A stretch of 64,000 bases of DNA from Trichocladium uniseriatum (lineage: Eukaryota > Ascomycota > Sordariomycetes > Sordariales > Chaetomiaceae), in the NCBI GenBank assembly GCA_017139535.1, contig WOUO01000008.1, positions 930,001 through 994,000 of the forward strand. Direction: 5' to 3'. The translations under genes and the position numbers were made by a program. The notes below the pieces were generated by a model, which made no database searches, had not been told where the DNA came from, and saw only the letters and a program-made list of their open reading frames with translations. Below, in pieces: positions 53,237 to 64,000 of this stretch. How positions within the stretch are numbered: the stretch's first letter is position 1; each line of letters opens with the position of its first letter.

Positions 53237-55582
53237 TCACGCCGCCACCGACTGAAAAAACGCCACCGTCGCGCAGAAATTATTCCTGTTATCCTTATCC
53301 AGCATCACACTCTGCCCATCCACCGTCAACATGTTGACCGCCGCCTTGGTGCTCATGCCATAAAGGTGCACGGCGCTGTTCTCGAGCGACACCATGTTGG
53401 CCTGGCACGACTGCGTCTTGAGGCAGTCCTGCGCATAGTTGTCAAAGAAGGAGTACATGCCCGCGCCGTAGATGAAGACATCCCTGGAGTTGACGGCGCG
53501 CACGCCCCACGCGCGCTTGCACAGGCCTGTGTCGTCTATGGCGCACGACTTGTCAAAGTCGGGATCGGCGTAGGTCGGGTTGACGGTGAAGGGCTTGGTG
53601 GCGTCCGGGTTGCCTTGGAAGTAAGGGGTTTCGGTCTGGATGAGGGCGAGGTAGATGTTGGAGGCGTTGTTGAATTGGTAGTTGTAGAGGACCGAGTGCT
53701 CCGAGGCGGTAGCCCAGCCCCAGACGGGACCCTCGCCCTCGATGAGAACGCCGCGGCCGTTGAAGACGTCGATTTGGCCGTCCTTGGCGGAGGGCTCGAG
53801 AGAGTGGTCAGCTACCCAGTACCAGGTGTTTTCGAGGTAGGCGCTGCCGCCCGTGGGGATGTGCAGCATCATGAAGGAGCCAAAGCACTCGGGCTTGATG
53901 GGGTTGGTGACGTTGGGGTTCTTGGCGCACTGCCCGAGCTCGAGCTGGGTGCCGGCATACCCGCCAATGCGTGTATGCACGTCCCAGAGACCGGCTGCAC
54001 CAGGGGCCGAGCCGGCAACGTTCCATTCCATCATGATGGCGCCGGGCTGCGGGCCGGCGGTGCCAAAGATGAGATCCGACATTTCGACCTCGCCCTTTTC
54101 ACCGGGCTGACCGACCTGGAAGACAGGCTTCGGGTTCGACTGGTCCTTGAAGAAGCTGTCGCCGCCAGCCAGAATAAGGGGCCAGATCTCGCCCGTGATC
54201 TTGATGCTCTTGGGGACCTTGACCGTCTTGGTGATAATGTAGGCGCCGTGGTCGAAGTAGACGACCTGCCCGTCCGTGGCCTTGTCAAAAATGGCTTGGA
54301 TCGCATCGGTATCGTCGGTAACACCGTCACCCTTGGCGCCGTTGGCCTTGACGCTGACGAAGCTGCTGCTCGGCACATTCTCGTACTGCGGCTTGGTGCG
54401 CGTAAAGATCCTACCGGTGGCCGGGTCCAGGAGCGCCTTGGGCTTCTCGACGGCGTCCTGCGGGCTCTGGACAGCCCTGCCGGCAGTGCCTTCGGTGCCA
54501 CCGTAGGTTCGGCCCTGAGCAAAGAACTTGACGACCTGGTTGCCCGGAAGAATGGCATCACCTGTGGCATTGTTGAAAACAGCTTGCGTAGTGCCCGTCA
54601 TGTCGACATTGTCCAGGATGAGAGTGCCGTTGGTCTGGGGAGACGCGGGGTCGTAGGCCGTTTTGATGCCGACCGGCGTGTTGGTGAAGAGGCTGTCGAC
54701 GACCAGGACGGACCCGACAGTCTGAGCCTCGGCGCCGCCGTTGGACATGTCAATGCCGACCTCGCAGTTGTTAATCGTGACGTCCTGGAAGGTCCAGGCC
54801 CAGTTCCAGTTCATAAAGATGGCCGTCTTGCAGTTGTTGAATGTCATGTTGCGCGTGGTGAACTGCTGGTTGCCGAAGAAGGCGCCGTACTTGCCGCCGT
54901 TGAAGGTCAGGTCGACCATGAACCCGCCCGAGCCGTTGTCCATAAAGATGCCCTTTTGCTCGTTGCTGTCGCCGCCGTCCGTGCGCATGTTGAAGACAAT
55001 GTTCTGGAGACTGGTGGCCTGCGCAACCTGCCAGTGGATGCCAGCTCCGACACCGACATCCATGGCGGTCAGGTCAATGACAAAGTTGCGAACTTGACGG
55101 AAGAAGTTGTTCTGGTTGGTCCACCAGTTCTTGCCATCCGGCTCGTACGGGTCGGCGTCAATCACCGCCATGCCGTCAAAGGTCGCTGCCGCCTTGAGCG
55201 TGGGCGGCTTAATGGCGTCACCGACCAGCTGCGTGTAGTAGTAGGGAATGATGGGCTTGCTGACGAGGTATGTGCCGGGCGGGAAGTAGACGAGTCCGGG
55301 CGTCGTCGTCTGCGAGGAGCAGTTCACACCGCACCGGTCGCCATCGCTGATGGCCTGGTTGATGGCGTCTGTGTCGTCGGTGGTCCCGTCGCCCTTAGCT
55401 CCGTAGTCCTGCACGTTGCGGAATACCTTGTAGCTCGGGTCGTCGTTGAAGGCTGCCGCGCCTTGCCGTTGAATATCCGCCAACCACCAACCCGATGCTT
55501 GCCGCGGCGCCGGAGCGGCGAGGGCTGGTGAGGCGAGGCTCAAGGCCAAAAGGAAGAATGTGGAAAGCGTAGAGAGTCCCAT
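53237..55582 (-). CDS. secreted glucan 1,3-beta-glucosidase, glycoside hydrolase family 55
   Basis: A single exon of 781 residues. The first 22 residues (MGLSTLSTFFLLALSLASPALA) form a signal peptide, followed by APAPRQ and a likely pro-region. Two pectate-lyase-type beta-helix domains are evident by their repeated entry motif: DYGAKGDGTTDDTDAINQAI near residue 60 and ANGAKGDGVTDDTDAIQAIF near residue 410, as in GH55 enzymes. QTETPYFQGNP, TASEHSVLYNYQF and WGVRAVNSRDVFIYGAGMYSF (in parts) are family blocks; the Glu in SEHS is the probable catalytic acid, by analogy. Several N-glycosylation sites are present. The enzyme should act outside the cell and split glucose from the non-reducing ends of beta-1,3-glucans, in wall remodelling or nutrition. 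Confidence 0.94.
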   Translation of the reverse strand: MGLSTLSTFFLLALSLASPALAAPAPRQASGWWLADIQRQGAAAFNDDPSYKVFRNVQDYGAKGDGTTDDTDAINQAISDGDRCGVNCSSQTTTPGLVYFPPGTYLVSKPIIPYYYTQLVGDAIKPPTLKAAATFDGMAVIDADPYEPDGKNWWTNQNNFFRQVRNFVIDLTAMDVGVGAGIHWQVAQATSLQNIVFNMRTDGGDSNEQKGIFMDNGSGGFMVDLTFNGGKYGAFFGNQQFTTRNMTFNNCKTAIFMNWNWAWTFQDVTINNCEVGIDMSNGGAEAQTVGSVLVVDSLFTNTPVGIKTAYDPASPQTNGTLILDNVDMTGTTQAVFNNATGDAILPGNQVVKFFAQGRTYGGTEGTAGRAVQSPQDAVEKPKALLDPATGRIFTRTKPQYENVPSSSFVSVKANGAKGDGVTDDTDAIQAIFDKATDGQVVYFDHGAYIITKTVKVPKSIKITGEIWPLILAGGDSFFKDQSNPKPVFQVGQPGEKGEVEMSDLIFGTAGPQPGAIMMEWNVAGSAPGAAGLWDVHTRIGGYAGTQLELGQCAKNPNVTNPIKPECFGSFMMLHIPTGGSAYLENTWYWVADHSLEPSAKDGQIDVFNGRGVLIEGEGPVWGWATASEHSVLYNYQFNNASNIYLALIQTETPYFQGNPDATKPFTVNPTYADPDFDKSCAIDDTGLCKRAWGVRAVNSRDVFIYGAGMYSFFDNYAQDCLKTQSCQANMVSLENSAVHLYGMSTKAAVNMLTVDGQSVMLDKDNRNNFCATVAFFQSVAA

Positions 55583-58500
55583 CGTGGTGTAGATCCAGCT
55601 ATCCCAGATGTGTGTTGTGTGGTAAACGACTGGCTGTAGGAAGTTAGCTCGACTCAGCTAGGAGTTGCAAAATATGCCCAGGTTGCAATATATGCTTGTG
55701 TTGATGGTCGGTGAATTTGTTTTGAGGGAGTGAACAGAAGAGCCATGGCCGCTAGATGTACCAGCTGCTGTAACCAAGGGCATCGAGAGGTCGTCATTTT
55801 TGCGTTCACTTCAATGAACAATGCGGATGAACATGGTTTCGACAGGGTATTGTCAAGGGGAGCTTCCAGCTGGGAGACAATGTGTGTTGCCCAGAACAAT
55901 AACCAACAATAAGTTGGCCATGGCGGCATGAACAACAGAACAACAAGGGATGAATGGGTTGGAGCCCCACCTCACTCGAGGTCATTGTGCCCAGATAATA
56001 AAGGAAGTTGAATGACACTTACTTTGTCTGTTGCTGGTGAGCCCTGGCCAGCAGAGACGGCGGCTTGTAAAAACGAAGGACAAGACACGAGAGAAGAGAA
56101 ATGGCCGGCACCAGGACGAAGGTCTGTCAACGTCTGAGGTAAGGTTTCCCCAGCTGCAGGAACACTTGGAGAGGTTGGACGATCTTATAATGCACCTGCC
56201 GCCGGGCCCTGTTCCGTCTCCGCCTGCGTTGATCATGTTTCTTGCTGCAGGGTTGGGTATTCGGAGGTATCCAAGAGGCCGAGCCTTTAGCCGCCTCACT
56301 GATCAGCGCGGTAGGACCTGTGGTGGCCGGCCCTCGATATTCCTCTGGGGGGTTGGCAGTGGGTACGGACAGGCATCATGCCATGGCAACGCTGCCGTGC
56401 ACTCGTTCCTGACGCTCTCCCGCATGCCAGCATGGGGTGCGGTAGTATGCGGTGCTGCAGGTCCACGCATCCGCAGCGAATCGATGATGTTGCGCAACCT
56501 GGCAGGGAACCAGTGGATCCAGGGATACTGGAACGGGGAATTCTGGCGGCTGCATCATGGATGTCAGGCCGGGACGGCACTCTCTCGGGGGGAACCGAGA
56601 GCAAGCCAAGCTGCAACAGGGTGCAATTGGGTGAGAGCAACAGAAGGTTCAAACAAGCTAGACGAAGACCCACTGGGCCCGCTGGTGCGGCGGCATCAGA
56701 ACATCAGACGAAGGAAACGAAAAGGCTCGGCGAGATCTGGCCACCAAATCAGGTGTATCCAGGGGTTGCGTTGATGCGACGGCTAGAAGCGAAAGCGTCC
56801 AAAGTCCCCCCACCCCTGGGAGAGGCGACCGCGCGTGCCGACTGCCGGCGGCGCTGCAACATCATGACATCCATACTTGGCGTATTGAACTCTGGCGAAT
56901 TTATCCAGATTGAATCAAGGATAGCCAGTAAATCGCACCGTTCCCGGTGGCGGGAGCATGGAATGTGCAATCCCCAGTCTTCGTTGGAGGTTCGATGGTG
57001 TTGCGGAGAAGCAGCAAAAAGATCTGCAAAACCAGTCTTGGCGCAGAGAAAGATCAAGCGCTTGGGCCACCGGCAAGAGCCCCCAACTTTTACGCAGGGA
57101 TGGCGTTCCAGGGTTTGCCAGAGGTGGCGTTTCGAAACACAGTGTGGAGTCCCCCACACAAGTGACACAAGCTCTCCTTCCCTCGCAGCCATTCAATTGC
57201 AACCCTTCAAAACTTTGCTCTGCCCCTTCCCATTTTCCCAGTGGCCGTGTCTGACCAGTCACAGCCCACCGCACGCGGGAAATTGCCCGAGTTTGAAGTC
57301 CCGTCCCTGGCACGCTTCCTGTGGCTGCCAACGGTTGCACCAACTTTGGACCTGCAGGCGGCAAGCCTCCCATGCCAATCGATCGCGGCTGTGGGACAAC
57401 TCCACGCGCGGTGCGCCACGATACGATACGGCGCCGCGCTGAACGACGCCATGACCGTCGCACAGTCCCTTGGCCATGCTTTGTTGGACAGCCGGACTTC
57501 TAATTGCCATGTTGCCAAACCCAGTCATTTAACGCTGTGCTTCTGTGTTTCGTAGTGACTACAACTCGAGCCGGGCAACACGCGTCCATCAGTCACACCA
57601 GCGTATGAATACCATGCGGCGGAGTTGATGTGGCCATTTGACTCCTCGTCTCTGCCTCAAATATATGAACCCGGGGCTGTTTCCCCGCCCCCAGGCTCCG
57701 GACACCGAACCGACTTTGACCGGCTTTGGCTCAAAGATCCGGCATAACCGGGTCCAAGAGCTGTCACCTTGACTTCGCTTGGTGCGACAAGCGCAGCTGA
57801 ACCCGTTTCACCCGCCGTTCAATTCAACTGAGACTGCCGCCCTGGCCCGCTGGAGCTGGCCTGTGTCTCGCTATCGTTAGTTTCGTTATCTCCAACCGCC
57901 GTCAACTTATCCATAGCCTGCGATCAACTTGTCGAGTTCACCAGTCATGACAGGCTGCCTCCCATGCCAGCGTAGCATGCTCAACCCTCGGTGCCCATAT
58001 GGGTGAACCGCGTGCTGTCGATCCAACGGCCGTTCATCCAACCTTGGATTGCTCACACTCCGCGTCTCGCCACCTACACCCTGACGATATGACTGATATT
58101 ATAGCATGATTTACATACGACTGTATCGCCACTCATCACAGTACCTAGCGAGTCTCGCGAGTCGAACCAAAGTTGCATCAGTTACGGAGTACCGTTGATT
58201 TCATAACGTGACAGTGGTAGTGGCAACGACACGGCACGGCACGGAGGTGGCTCCCGCTCCCCGGTTCGGCCGGCGGCGGAAGCTCCACTTCACCGGAGGA
58301 CGGAAGAGAAATACACACGAGCACCATGGCAAAACAACACAGGAAAGAGACCAAGTAAGAAGTCTTAAAATGCTATGTATCAGGAAAAGGCACCTGGCTA
58401 GCTAGCTAGCTATGCCATCTATAACGCAGTATAGTATGTATCAACGCCACAAACCCAACAGACAGATGCAATGATCTATATGCCCGAATATACCCCAAGC

Positions 58501-58711
58501 CAAAAAAAGGACACTGCTCGCTCGCAATGCAGAGAAGCCAAATGCAGTCATAACCCAGGCCATCCAACGGTCAACCAGCGACCGTACCCAACCAACCATG
58601 CTTCCCAAACCCAGCCTACACAGCAGAACACTGCCCAAGGCCCATTAATTACCCGGCCCCAAGACGCCGGCGCTTCCATGTCCATATCCTTCCCAGTCAT
58701 GATCAGATCCC
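55583..58711. other. 3.1-kb gene-poor stretch
   Basis: Promoter of the GH55 gene at the left and 3' flank of the F-box-WD40 gene at the right. Frames up to 354 codons (56378-57442, plus) lack domains and have a non-protein composition. TACGGAGTACCGT occurs at 58183-58195 and a CTAGCTAGCTAGCTA run at about 58395-58411. Confidence 0.45.
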
Positions 58712-61209
58712 TCAGATATACCCGCCCTCCTCAAACCCCTCCTCCCTCGGCGCACAGCTCTCCAACATCTCAATCCCCTTGACGCCGGCCCCAAAATCCA
58801 GAATCAAGATCTTGGGATCCTGCCCGGAGCTGACAATCCTCCGATAATCGCTCTTGGCACTCAACACCCAACTAGAATGCCACTTGGGGAAATCCAACAG
58901 CGGCTGGCCCGTCTCCATATCCCACACCTTAATATCCGAATCATAGCTGCCACTAACCAACCTCCCACTCACACTATCCACATGCAGACTCCGGACCAGA
59001 TTCTCATGCGCCTTCATCTCGCGCACACACTCGCCCGTGTTGGCGTCCCAGATGCGAATGACCTTGTCGTTGCCCGCGCTGGCAATGTAGCGGCCGTCCT
59101 CGGAGAACTGGCTGCAGGCGAGGCCCTTGCTGTGACCCAAAAACTCGCGAATGTTCTTGCCCGTGTCAATGTTCCACAGCTTGACGCGGAAGTCGCCGCT
59201 GCACGAGACGATGGTATTGCCGCGCATCTGCACGGCGTTGACGGGGCCCGAGTGGCCGCGCAGCTGGCGGAGGAGGGCGCCCGTGGCGCGGTCCCAGACG
59301 CAGATGGAGACGTCCTTGGAGCAGGTGACGATGTGCTTGTCGTCGAAGACGAGGTCGAGCACGGCCGCGCTGTGGTGTTGCAGGCGGCGGATGGGGCGGT
59401 AGTTGTCGGTGAGGTCGTAGACGATGCAGGTCGAGTCGGAGGAGCCCGTGACGAGGATGGTGGCGTCGTATTGGAGGCAGAGGATGGAGGCTTTGTGGTG
59501 CATCGGCGGGCAGTAGAGGGAGGGTACCGAGTGGTAGGCGCGGACGGGGCCGCGGGGCTGGCCGTCGGCGGTGGGTGTCGGGTCGAGGTCGGGGAGGGTC
59601 GCGTAGTGGATGGGCTTGCCGTGCTCGTCGTAGAGGAGGGTGAAGGAGTTGTCGCTGACGATTTCGGGAGGGCCGATGACCAGCTTGCAGGCAAAGGTGT
59701 GCATGTCCCAGACACGGATAGTTCTGTCGCGGGAACCGGTAATGATCTTGGTTCTGTGAGTCGGTTAGCTAAGACCTGGTCCTGCAAGGAAAGCAGAAAA
59801 ACGTACTCATCAAACTGCAGGCAGTAGATGCTGTCCGTGTGCCCATTCAGGTATACCGGACGTGCCTTGCCCTCCTTCCAACGCTTGTCCAGCTCTGTCT
59901 TTGCCCTGTAGATGTCTTTCCAATTATTTGTGGGCTGGACAGGGGGCACACCCAGCCCCGTACCGGGCTTAACAGCCCCGCTGGTCGCGTACGTCGTCGT
60001 CTTCTCGCGGAGGAAGGACTCGCGCCAGATGTGCTGGTTCTTGATGATGCGGTACCAGTCCAAGGACACCCTGTTGGCCGTGGTCAAGGTGGCCGCATCA
60101 AGCAGCGCGAGGATCTGGATAGCGAGCTCCATCGGCAACTGGGAGATGAAGTCCACCTTTACGATGGCCGTCTCATCGCGGCGGAAGCTGACGCCCACGT
60201 CCACATCCGAGTCAACCTCGTCGCCCGGAACATATGCCTCCATCTCGGAGCTGGTCAAGGCGATGCCGATACCGCTCTCGTGGTCGTCCAGCGCGTCATC
60301 TGAGAGCCATCCTGGGCAGGGAATGGGGATGTTCATGAGATCGTAGCCATGCAGCCCATTGCACGCGATGGCGGCCGCATGCCGCGCCGCAGCACCAGTC
60401 TTTCGGGGTATGATGGGAGGTTGCTCGCCAGACCCGGGGATGGGGAGCGTCGGGGATTCGATGGGACCGAGATCATGTTCAAACGCGCGGTCGCCGTGAC
60501 CCGTGTGCGGCACTCGCGAGTGCCGGAAGCTGGTAGCTTGTCGGAGCCTGTTCCACGTCGAGTGGGTGTGGGAGGTTGTGGGACGGGGTGCGCCATTGCC
60601 GGCGTTCAGGAACTGGGGCCGTGAGGGCTGGCCATCGTCGCCGTACGTTGTCGCTGCTGGGACCGAGGTCCGCCTATGCACAAATCCTTTGACACCCGAC
60701 TTCAGCGAAACCGAAGCCCGGCGCAACATGCGCTTGATGTTGCCCTGCGGTGGTTTCGAGGAGGACGGGCCGGCGGGGGCATCGTGTTCTGGGCCGCCGA
60801 AGCCGTGGTGCAGCGGCTTCAAGAAAGACGGGCCGGCGGGGGCATCGTGCTCCGGGCCGCCGAAACCGTGACTCTCGAGCGATAAATTCTGAAGCTTGGC
60901 ATCGAGGTCGGCATCGATGTTGGCGTCGAGGAGCTGCGACTTTGGGCGCTGTCGCCAGGGTAGCGAAACGCTCATGCTGCGGAACCGCGACTGTGATGGC
61001 TGCGCGGCGTGGGAGTGGGAGTGGCCTTGCGAAGACGGCCGCATGTTGACAGTGACCGGAGCGTCCAGGAATATGGCTTCCTGAACGGGAGCCCAGTCGT
61101 GCATCTGGACGATTCTGCGCGTGCTCGAATCCATTGCAGTCGACTTGTCGAAGGTGCCCGCTGCTTGCGATTCAAACAGCGGAGGCGCAGTCGCACTGAA
61201 GGGAGCCAT
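58712..61209 (-). CDS. F-box and WD40-repeat protein (SCF substrate receptor)
   Basis: Two exons, 61209-59807 and 59753-58712, give 814 residues; the 53-nt intron (GTACGT, AGCTAACC, CACAG) joins in phase 2 to complete FDETKIITGSRDRTIRVWD, a WD40 strand set. Residues 1-300 are Ser/Pro-rich and disordered and contain a tandem 21-residue duplication. The F-box is QLPMELAIQILALLD to WRESFL at about 350-400. A linker with NWKDIYRAKTELDKRWKEG, like that in Cdc4/Met30-type proteins, leads to seven WD40 repeats (ILVTGSSDSTCIVYD, HIVTCSKDVSICVWD, TIVSCSGDFRVKLWN, YIASAGNDKVIRIWD, LVSGSYDSDIKVWD). It should bind Skp1 and recruit phosphorylated substrates for ubiquitination. It differs from Met30/sconB in its long N-terminus, so I give no symbol. 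Confidence 0.9.
60746..60871 (-). repeat. 63-bp tandem coding duplication
   Basis: Two adjacent 63-bp units inside the F-box-WD40 gene, each encoding HGFGGPEHDAPAGPS plus a short variable end. The shared core is nearly identical at DNA level, so the duplication is probably recent. Confidence 0.85.
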
Positions 61210-63329
61210 CGCTGATTTTGTACCGCTCCAGAAAAGGGGTCCTTTTGATGTCACCAACCCGAGGCTAGAGACTGGTCCAATTATTCGCCTGCGCCGGTTT
61301 CCGGATTTGTTCCCTCGCGATTTGCTCCCCCTTTTTCGGTACAGCGCCCTCCCTGCGGCGATCGGTGGCAAGCCTCTAACAGCTTTTCCAGTGGAATTCG
61401 AGACCGTCAGGGGACCGAATCGAAGGTCGCAAAAGAGAAGTGGTGGAGACCGGAGAACGCGAAGGTGGTTCGCAGGCTGTGCGGAGTCCAGAGGCGAATC
61501 GAGAGCGAGGAGCGAGATGCACGAAGGCCGTTGGAAGCTGGTCCGGTCGCGGCTCCGAGTCAGATACGAAAGAAGTTTCTTTGCCCCGCAGTCTTGCGCG
61601 CAGTGTTGAGAGATCACCTGGTCATGGCGAGTTCAGGGATGAAAAAAAAGTTGCAAAAACGAAGGGTGGCAGGAAACACAGGACTGCGATGCCAAGAGGC
61701 GGCTTGTGCGGCACCTCGAAATTGTTGCTGTTTTTGGGCCAGCAAGGATTGCGACTGGCGGGTTGCTGCGTGCCGGGGGTTGCCCGGCTCAAATTTCAGG
61801 GTTCGGCAATCTGGGAGGGTTGGTCGCAATCACACCACCTTTTTGGGAACTTTTCGTTGAATTCCATGCAATGCAACAGCAGGTCTGAGCTGTCGAATGC
61901 CAACAACGAATTGCCCAACAACAAGTGACAGATCCGGAGCCTTTCAGACATGTCACCCACCAATGCGCTACCTAAACAGAGTCGTCATTCTGGGCTGACT
62001 AGGAAAGCAGCAGTCACCCACCGACGGCTTGCGCCACGGGCACGGGCGTGGTGAAACATCGAAACCCGGCGGCGGTGAAGGACCTGCCAGTCGAACATGA
62101 GTCGCGCCCCATTTGGTCCAAGCAGAATTCCCTATCCCTCAGACTACTCATCGATTTCGCGTCGCTCCTACCCAATTATGCGAGTGAGAATTACGGCGAT
62201 GCCGACGCACCTGCGCTTTCTGGTGCAAAAGATGCCAATCTGTCAGATCTGGTTGGCTTGCTCGGTGTGAGACGAACCCTGCAAATTCTCTGGTCCCTGG
62301 AAAAGAACAAGGCGGGGGCAGCTGAGCTCCAGCCAACAGCCCTCCAGCCTTCCCCAGACCGTCTCAGCCGCTAGCCGCAATCCCTGGCAATGGCGAACCC
62401 CACAGACCTGGGGGTGGCAACCGTCAGATCAGATTGTTTCCATGCAGAATCTGGAGTTCTGTTCCCCTTCCAGATTGTCGGCCCCGGAAAGTCGGGAGCC
62501 CCATGTCGCCCGCTCGCCCGGCCGCATCCCACTTTGCGCTCAATTCCGGATGCTGAAATCCATGGGAAAACCGGACGATGCTCCCGATACCGCTGGCTTG
62601 TCGGTACAACGACCGTAATGAACGAACGAAGTTTCTCAACGGTTTCACCGCGGTCTAGCCCTATCGGACTCGAAGGCAATTATTCCAGCTACTATTGGAC
62701 AAGGTAGTTTCAACAATACCTGTATGATGCCGAATGTAGGTACGGAGCGCCGTCATCCTACTTCGAGGTCTGAAGATGAGTTTGCAAACATCTTCCATGT
62801 CCCTTGCGTTTCTTCAATCTCCGCCCCCTTCCCAGGCTTTGTTTTCCCCCGTGATTGGGCACTTTCCCCAACGTACATTGTTGCCAGCCTGCAAAGAAGA
62901 CTGAACCCGAACTTGTCACTCCTTTTGATGTGGAATCAACCATAGGCTTCTCAATGCTAGACCTCCAGCCATCCGTTCGAGGAACGAAGGTGGCACGCCG
63001 CGTTGCAACATCGTGAAACCGGGATCTTGAAGCTGTTGAAGTAGAAAGCCCTGCAGTTGGCAAGGAAGATGGTGTTTGCCAGGAAGCTGGAGTCTAAAAA
63101 CGTGGACAACAATTCTGGGCCTCGAAGGTGGCCGACCACGATCTGGCCAAGTGGACATCGGCCAAACCACTTGTCGAGTCTTCGAGTTTACCGCCAAGAC
63201 ACATCGTCACAATATACTGGCTTTTAACTTCAGTGTTGCCTGATTACAACATGGGTGGGATCGTGGTGTTTCGTCTTGTTTCTTCCCTTGAAGAACTTAA
63301 AACTAACTATCCCCCTCTAGCACCAACAC
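61210..63329. other. 2.1-kb gene-poor stretch
   Basis: Promoter and leader of the F-box-WD40 gene on the left; 3' flank of the membrane-protein gene on the right. Frames up to 162 codons occur but no domain, signal peptide or splice-consistent model was found. Confidence 0.4.
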
Positions 63330-64000
63330 CTACCCGACCCTCCCCCACTCATCCCGCGACGGTGATGGCCCAATCTCCACAACAGTCGTCCCCGTCCCCA
63401 ACTCTACCGGTGTCCGGTGGTGGTACAGCTCCGCAGGATCCCTGTCCGACCGCATCTCTGCCGGCCAGTAGGCCGTCGGGTGGGGAGGCATCGAGTACGT
63501 CTTGAACTCCCCGGCCGTTGGAGGCTGGTCCTGGAAGGCTCGCTGCTGCAGCTCGGCGAGAACCCGCTGCTGTTTCCGGATGTACCGGAACCACAGGACC
63601 GCGCAGAAGATGCACGTGATGCCGATGATGCCGACGCCGACGCCGATGCCGGCTTGGGCGGCGACCGAGAGGCCGCCGCTGTTGGAGGAGGTGGAAGGGG
63701 AGATGGCGGGCTGGGTCTCGTTTGGTGCTTGGTTGGCGTTGGTTCCTTCGGCGGTGGTGGATGGGCTTTCGCTGGGAGACGTGGACGAGGTTGTCGAGGA
63801 TGTCGTCGAGGTGGTTGTCACCAAGGTTGTCACGCTTGTTGTGGATGATGATGATGAGCTGCTCAGGGATGGTTCGGTGATGGTGAAGAAGGTCGAGGTG
63901 AAGCTTGGTAGCCCACTCACGCCTTGCACTGACGGCGGGCCCTGCTTCAATCAGAGAAAGAAGGTGTCGGAGGCTGACAGGTCAAACTCGTCGATTTGGA
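63330..64000 (-). CDS. single-pass membrane protein with Ser/Thr-rich ectodomain (3' part)
   Basis: The last exon of a gene that continues beyond the right edge. The frame runs from about 63945 to the TAG at 63330-63332; AAGCAG at about 63939-63944 is a likely acceptor, and a GTTTGA donor near 63990 would give a short intron with an upstream exon outside the window. The visible part starts GPPSVQGVSGLPSF, then a Ser/Thr-rich stalk (runs of SSSSSSS and TTTSTTSSTT), a Gly-rich membrane helix (AGIGVGVGIIGITCIFCAVLWF) and a cytosolic tail beginning RYIRKQQRVLAELQQR, later with PHPTAYWPAEM. This layout, small ectodomain, O-glycosylated stalk, one helix and short tail, is common among fungal cell-surface proteins of unknown or wall-sensing function (WSC-like). 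The N-terminal domain that would identify it is missing. Confidence 0.7.

Noticed and set aside
53366..55531. 721-codon open frame on the plus strand
   Set aside because: It is the exact antisense of the GH55 gene; its Val/Gly/Asp-rich sequence is what GC-rich codon bias produces opposite a long real gene.
56378..57442. 354-codon plus-strand frame
   Set aside because: Cys/Arg/Ser/His-rich without domain or conserved pattern and no plausible promoter or splice context; overlapping frames in both strands are equally long.
59014..59806. Continuation of the F-box frame past the intron into a Ser/Thr/Pro-rich tail
   Set aside because: Splicing 59807 to 59753 gives a perfect WD40 continuation; the unspliced tail is low-complexity out-of-frame reading.
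1..64000. CRISPR array, prophage or bacterial operon
   Set aside because: No spaced direct repeats, and introns, tRNA type and gene families are clearly eukaryotic.

Overview
The window looks like a GC-rich chromosomal piece of a filamentous ascomycete, most likely a sordariomycete and possibly a member of the Sordariales/Chaetomiaceae. The reasons are short introns (about 50-145 nt) with GT..AG ends and CTAAC/CTGAC branch sites, LysM effector-like genes, an exo-beta-1,3-glucanase of family GH55, Gpi12 and IPC-mannosyltransferase homologues, and intergenic TACGGAGTA-type palindromes. The order-level guess is inference; no database was searched.

Layout. 1.5-9.7 kb holds a RING-PHD protein, a 71-residue zinc-ribbon-like protein followed by a 12-bp minisatellite, mitochondrial ribosomal protein mL46, a CAF1/PARN-family nuclease and a RING-H2 protein. 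Between the last two lies a strongly structured element with perfect Pol III A and B boxes (8478-8662), which I consider the most interesting object here. 10.5-24 kb holds a low-complexity acidic protein with six 36-bp repeats and a CxxC module, an acyltransferase-3 membrane protein, an F-box protein, a small secreted cysteine-rich protein and an unknown protein, separated by long non-coding stretches.

24.4-35.6 kb holds a broken multi-CxxC gene, an FSH1-type serine hydrolase, then three neighbouring genes of the secretory glycosylation/lipid-anchor system (nucleotide-sugar transporter, Gpi12 deacetylase, inositol-phosphoceramide mannosyltransferase), a tRNA-Val(AAC), and a protein of unknown function whose C-terminal part looks like the start of a Hint (hedgehog/intein) fold. 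36-44.2 kb is accessory in character: a LysM gene interrupted by a stop codon, an intact five-exon LysM gene, an aminoglycoside-phosphotransferase-fold protein lacking its N-terminal lobe, and several unknown proteins.

48-64 kb holds a Myb/SANT-type protein, Ap4A phosphorylase/ATP adenylyltransferase, a FIT2/Scs3 lipid-droplet protein, the GH55 glucanase, a large F-box-WD40 substrate receptor, and the 3' part of a single-pass membrane protein that runs off the right end. Genes are monocistronic on both strands. Exon boundaries were inferred from splice motifs, reading phase and protein-family continuity; each model given sums to a whole number of codons.
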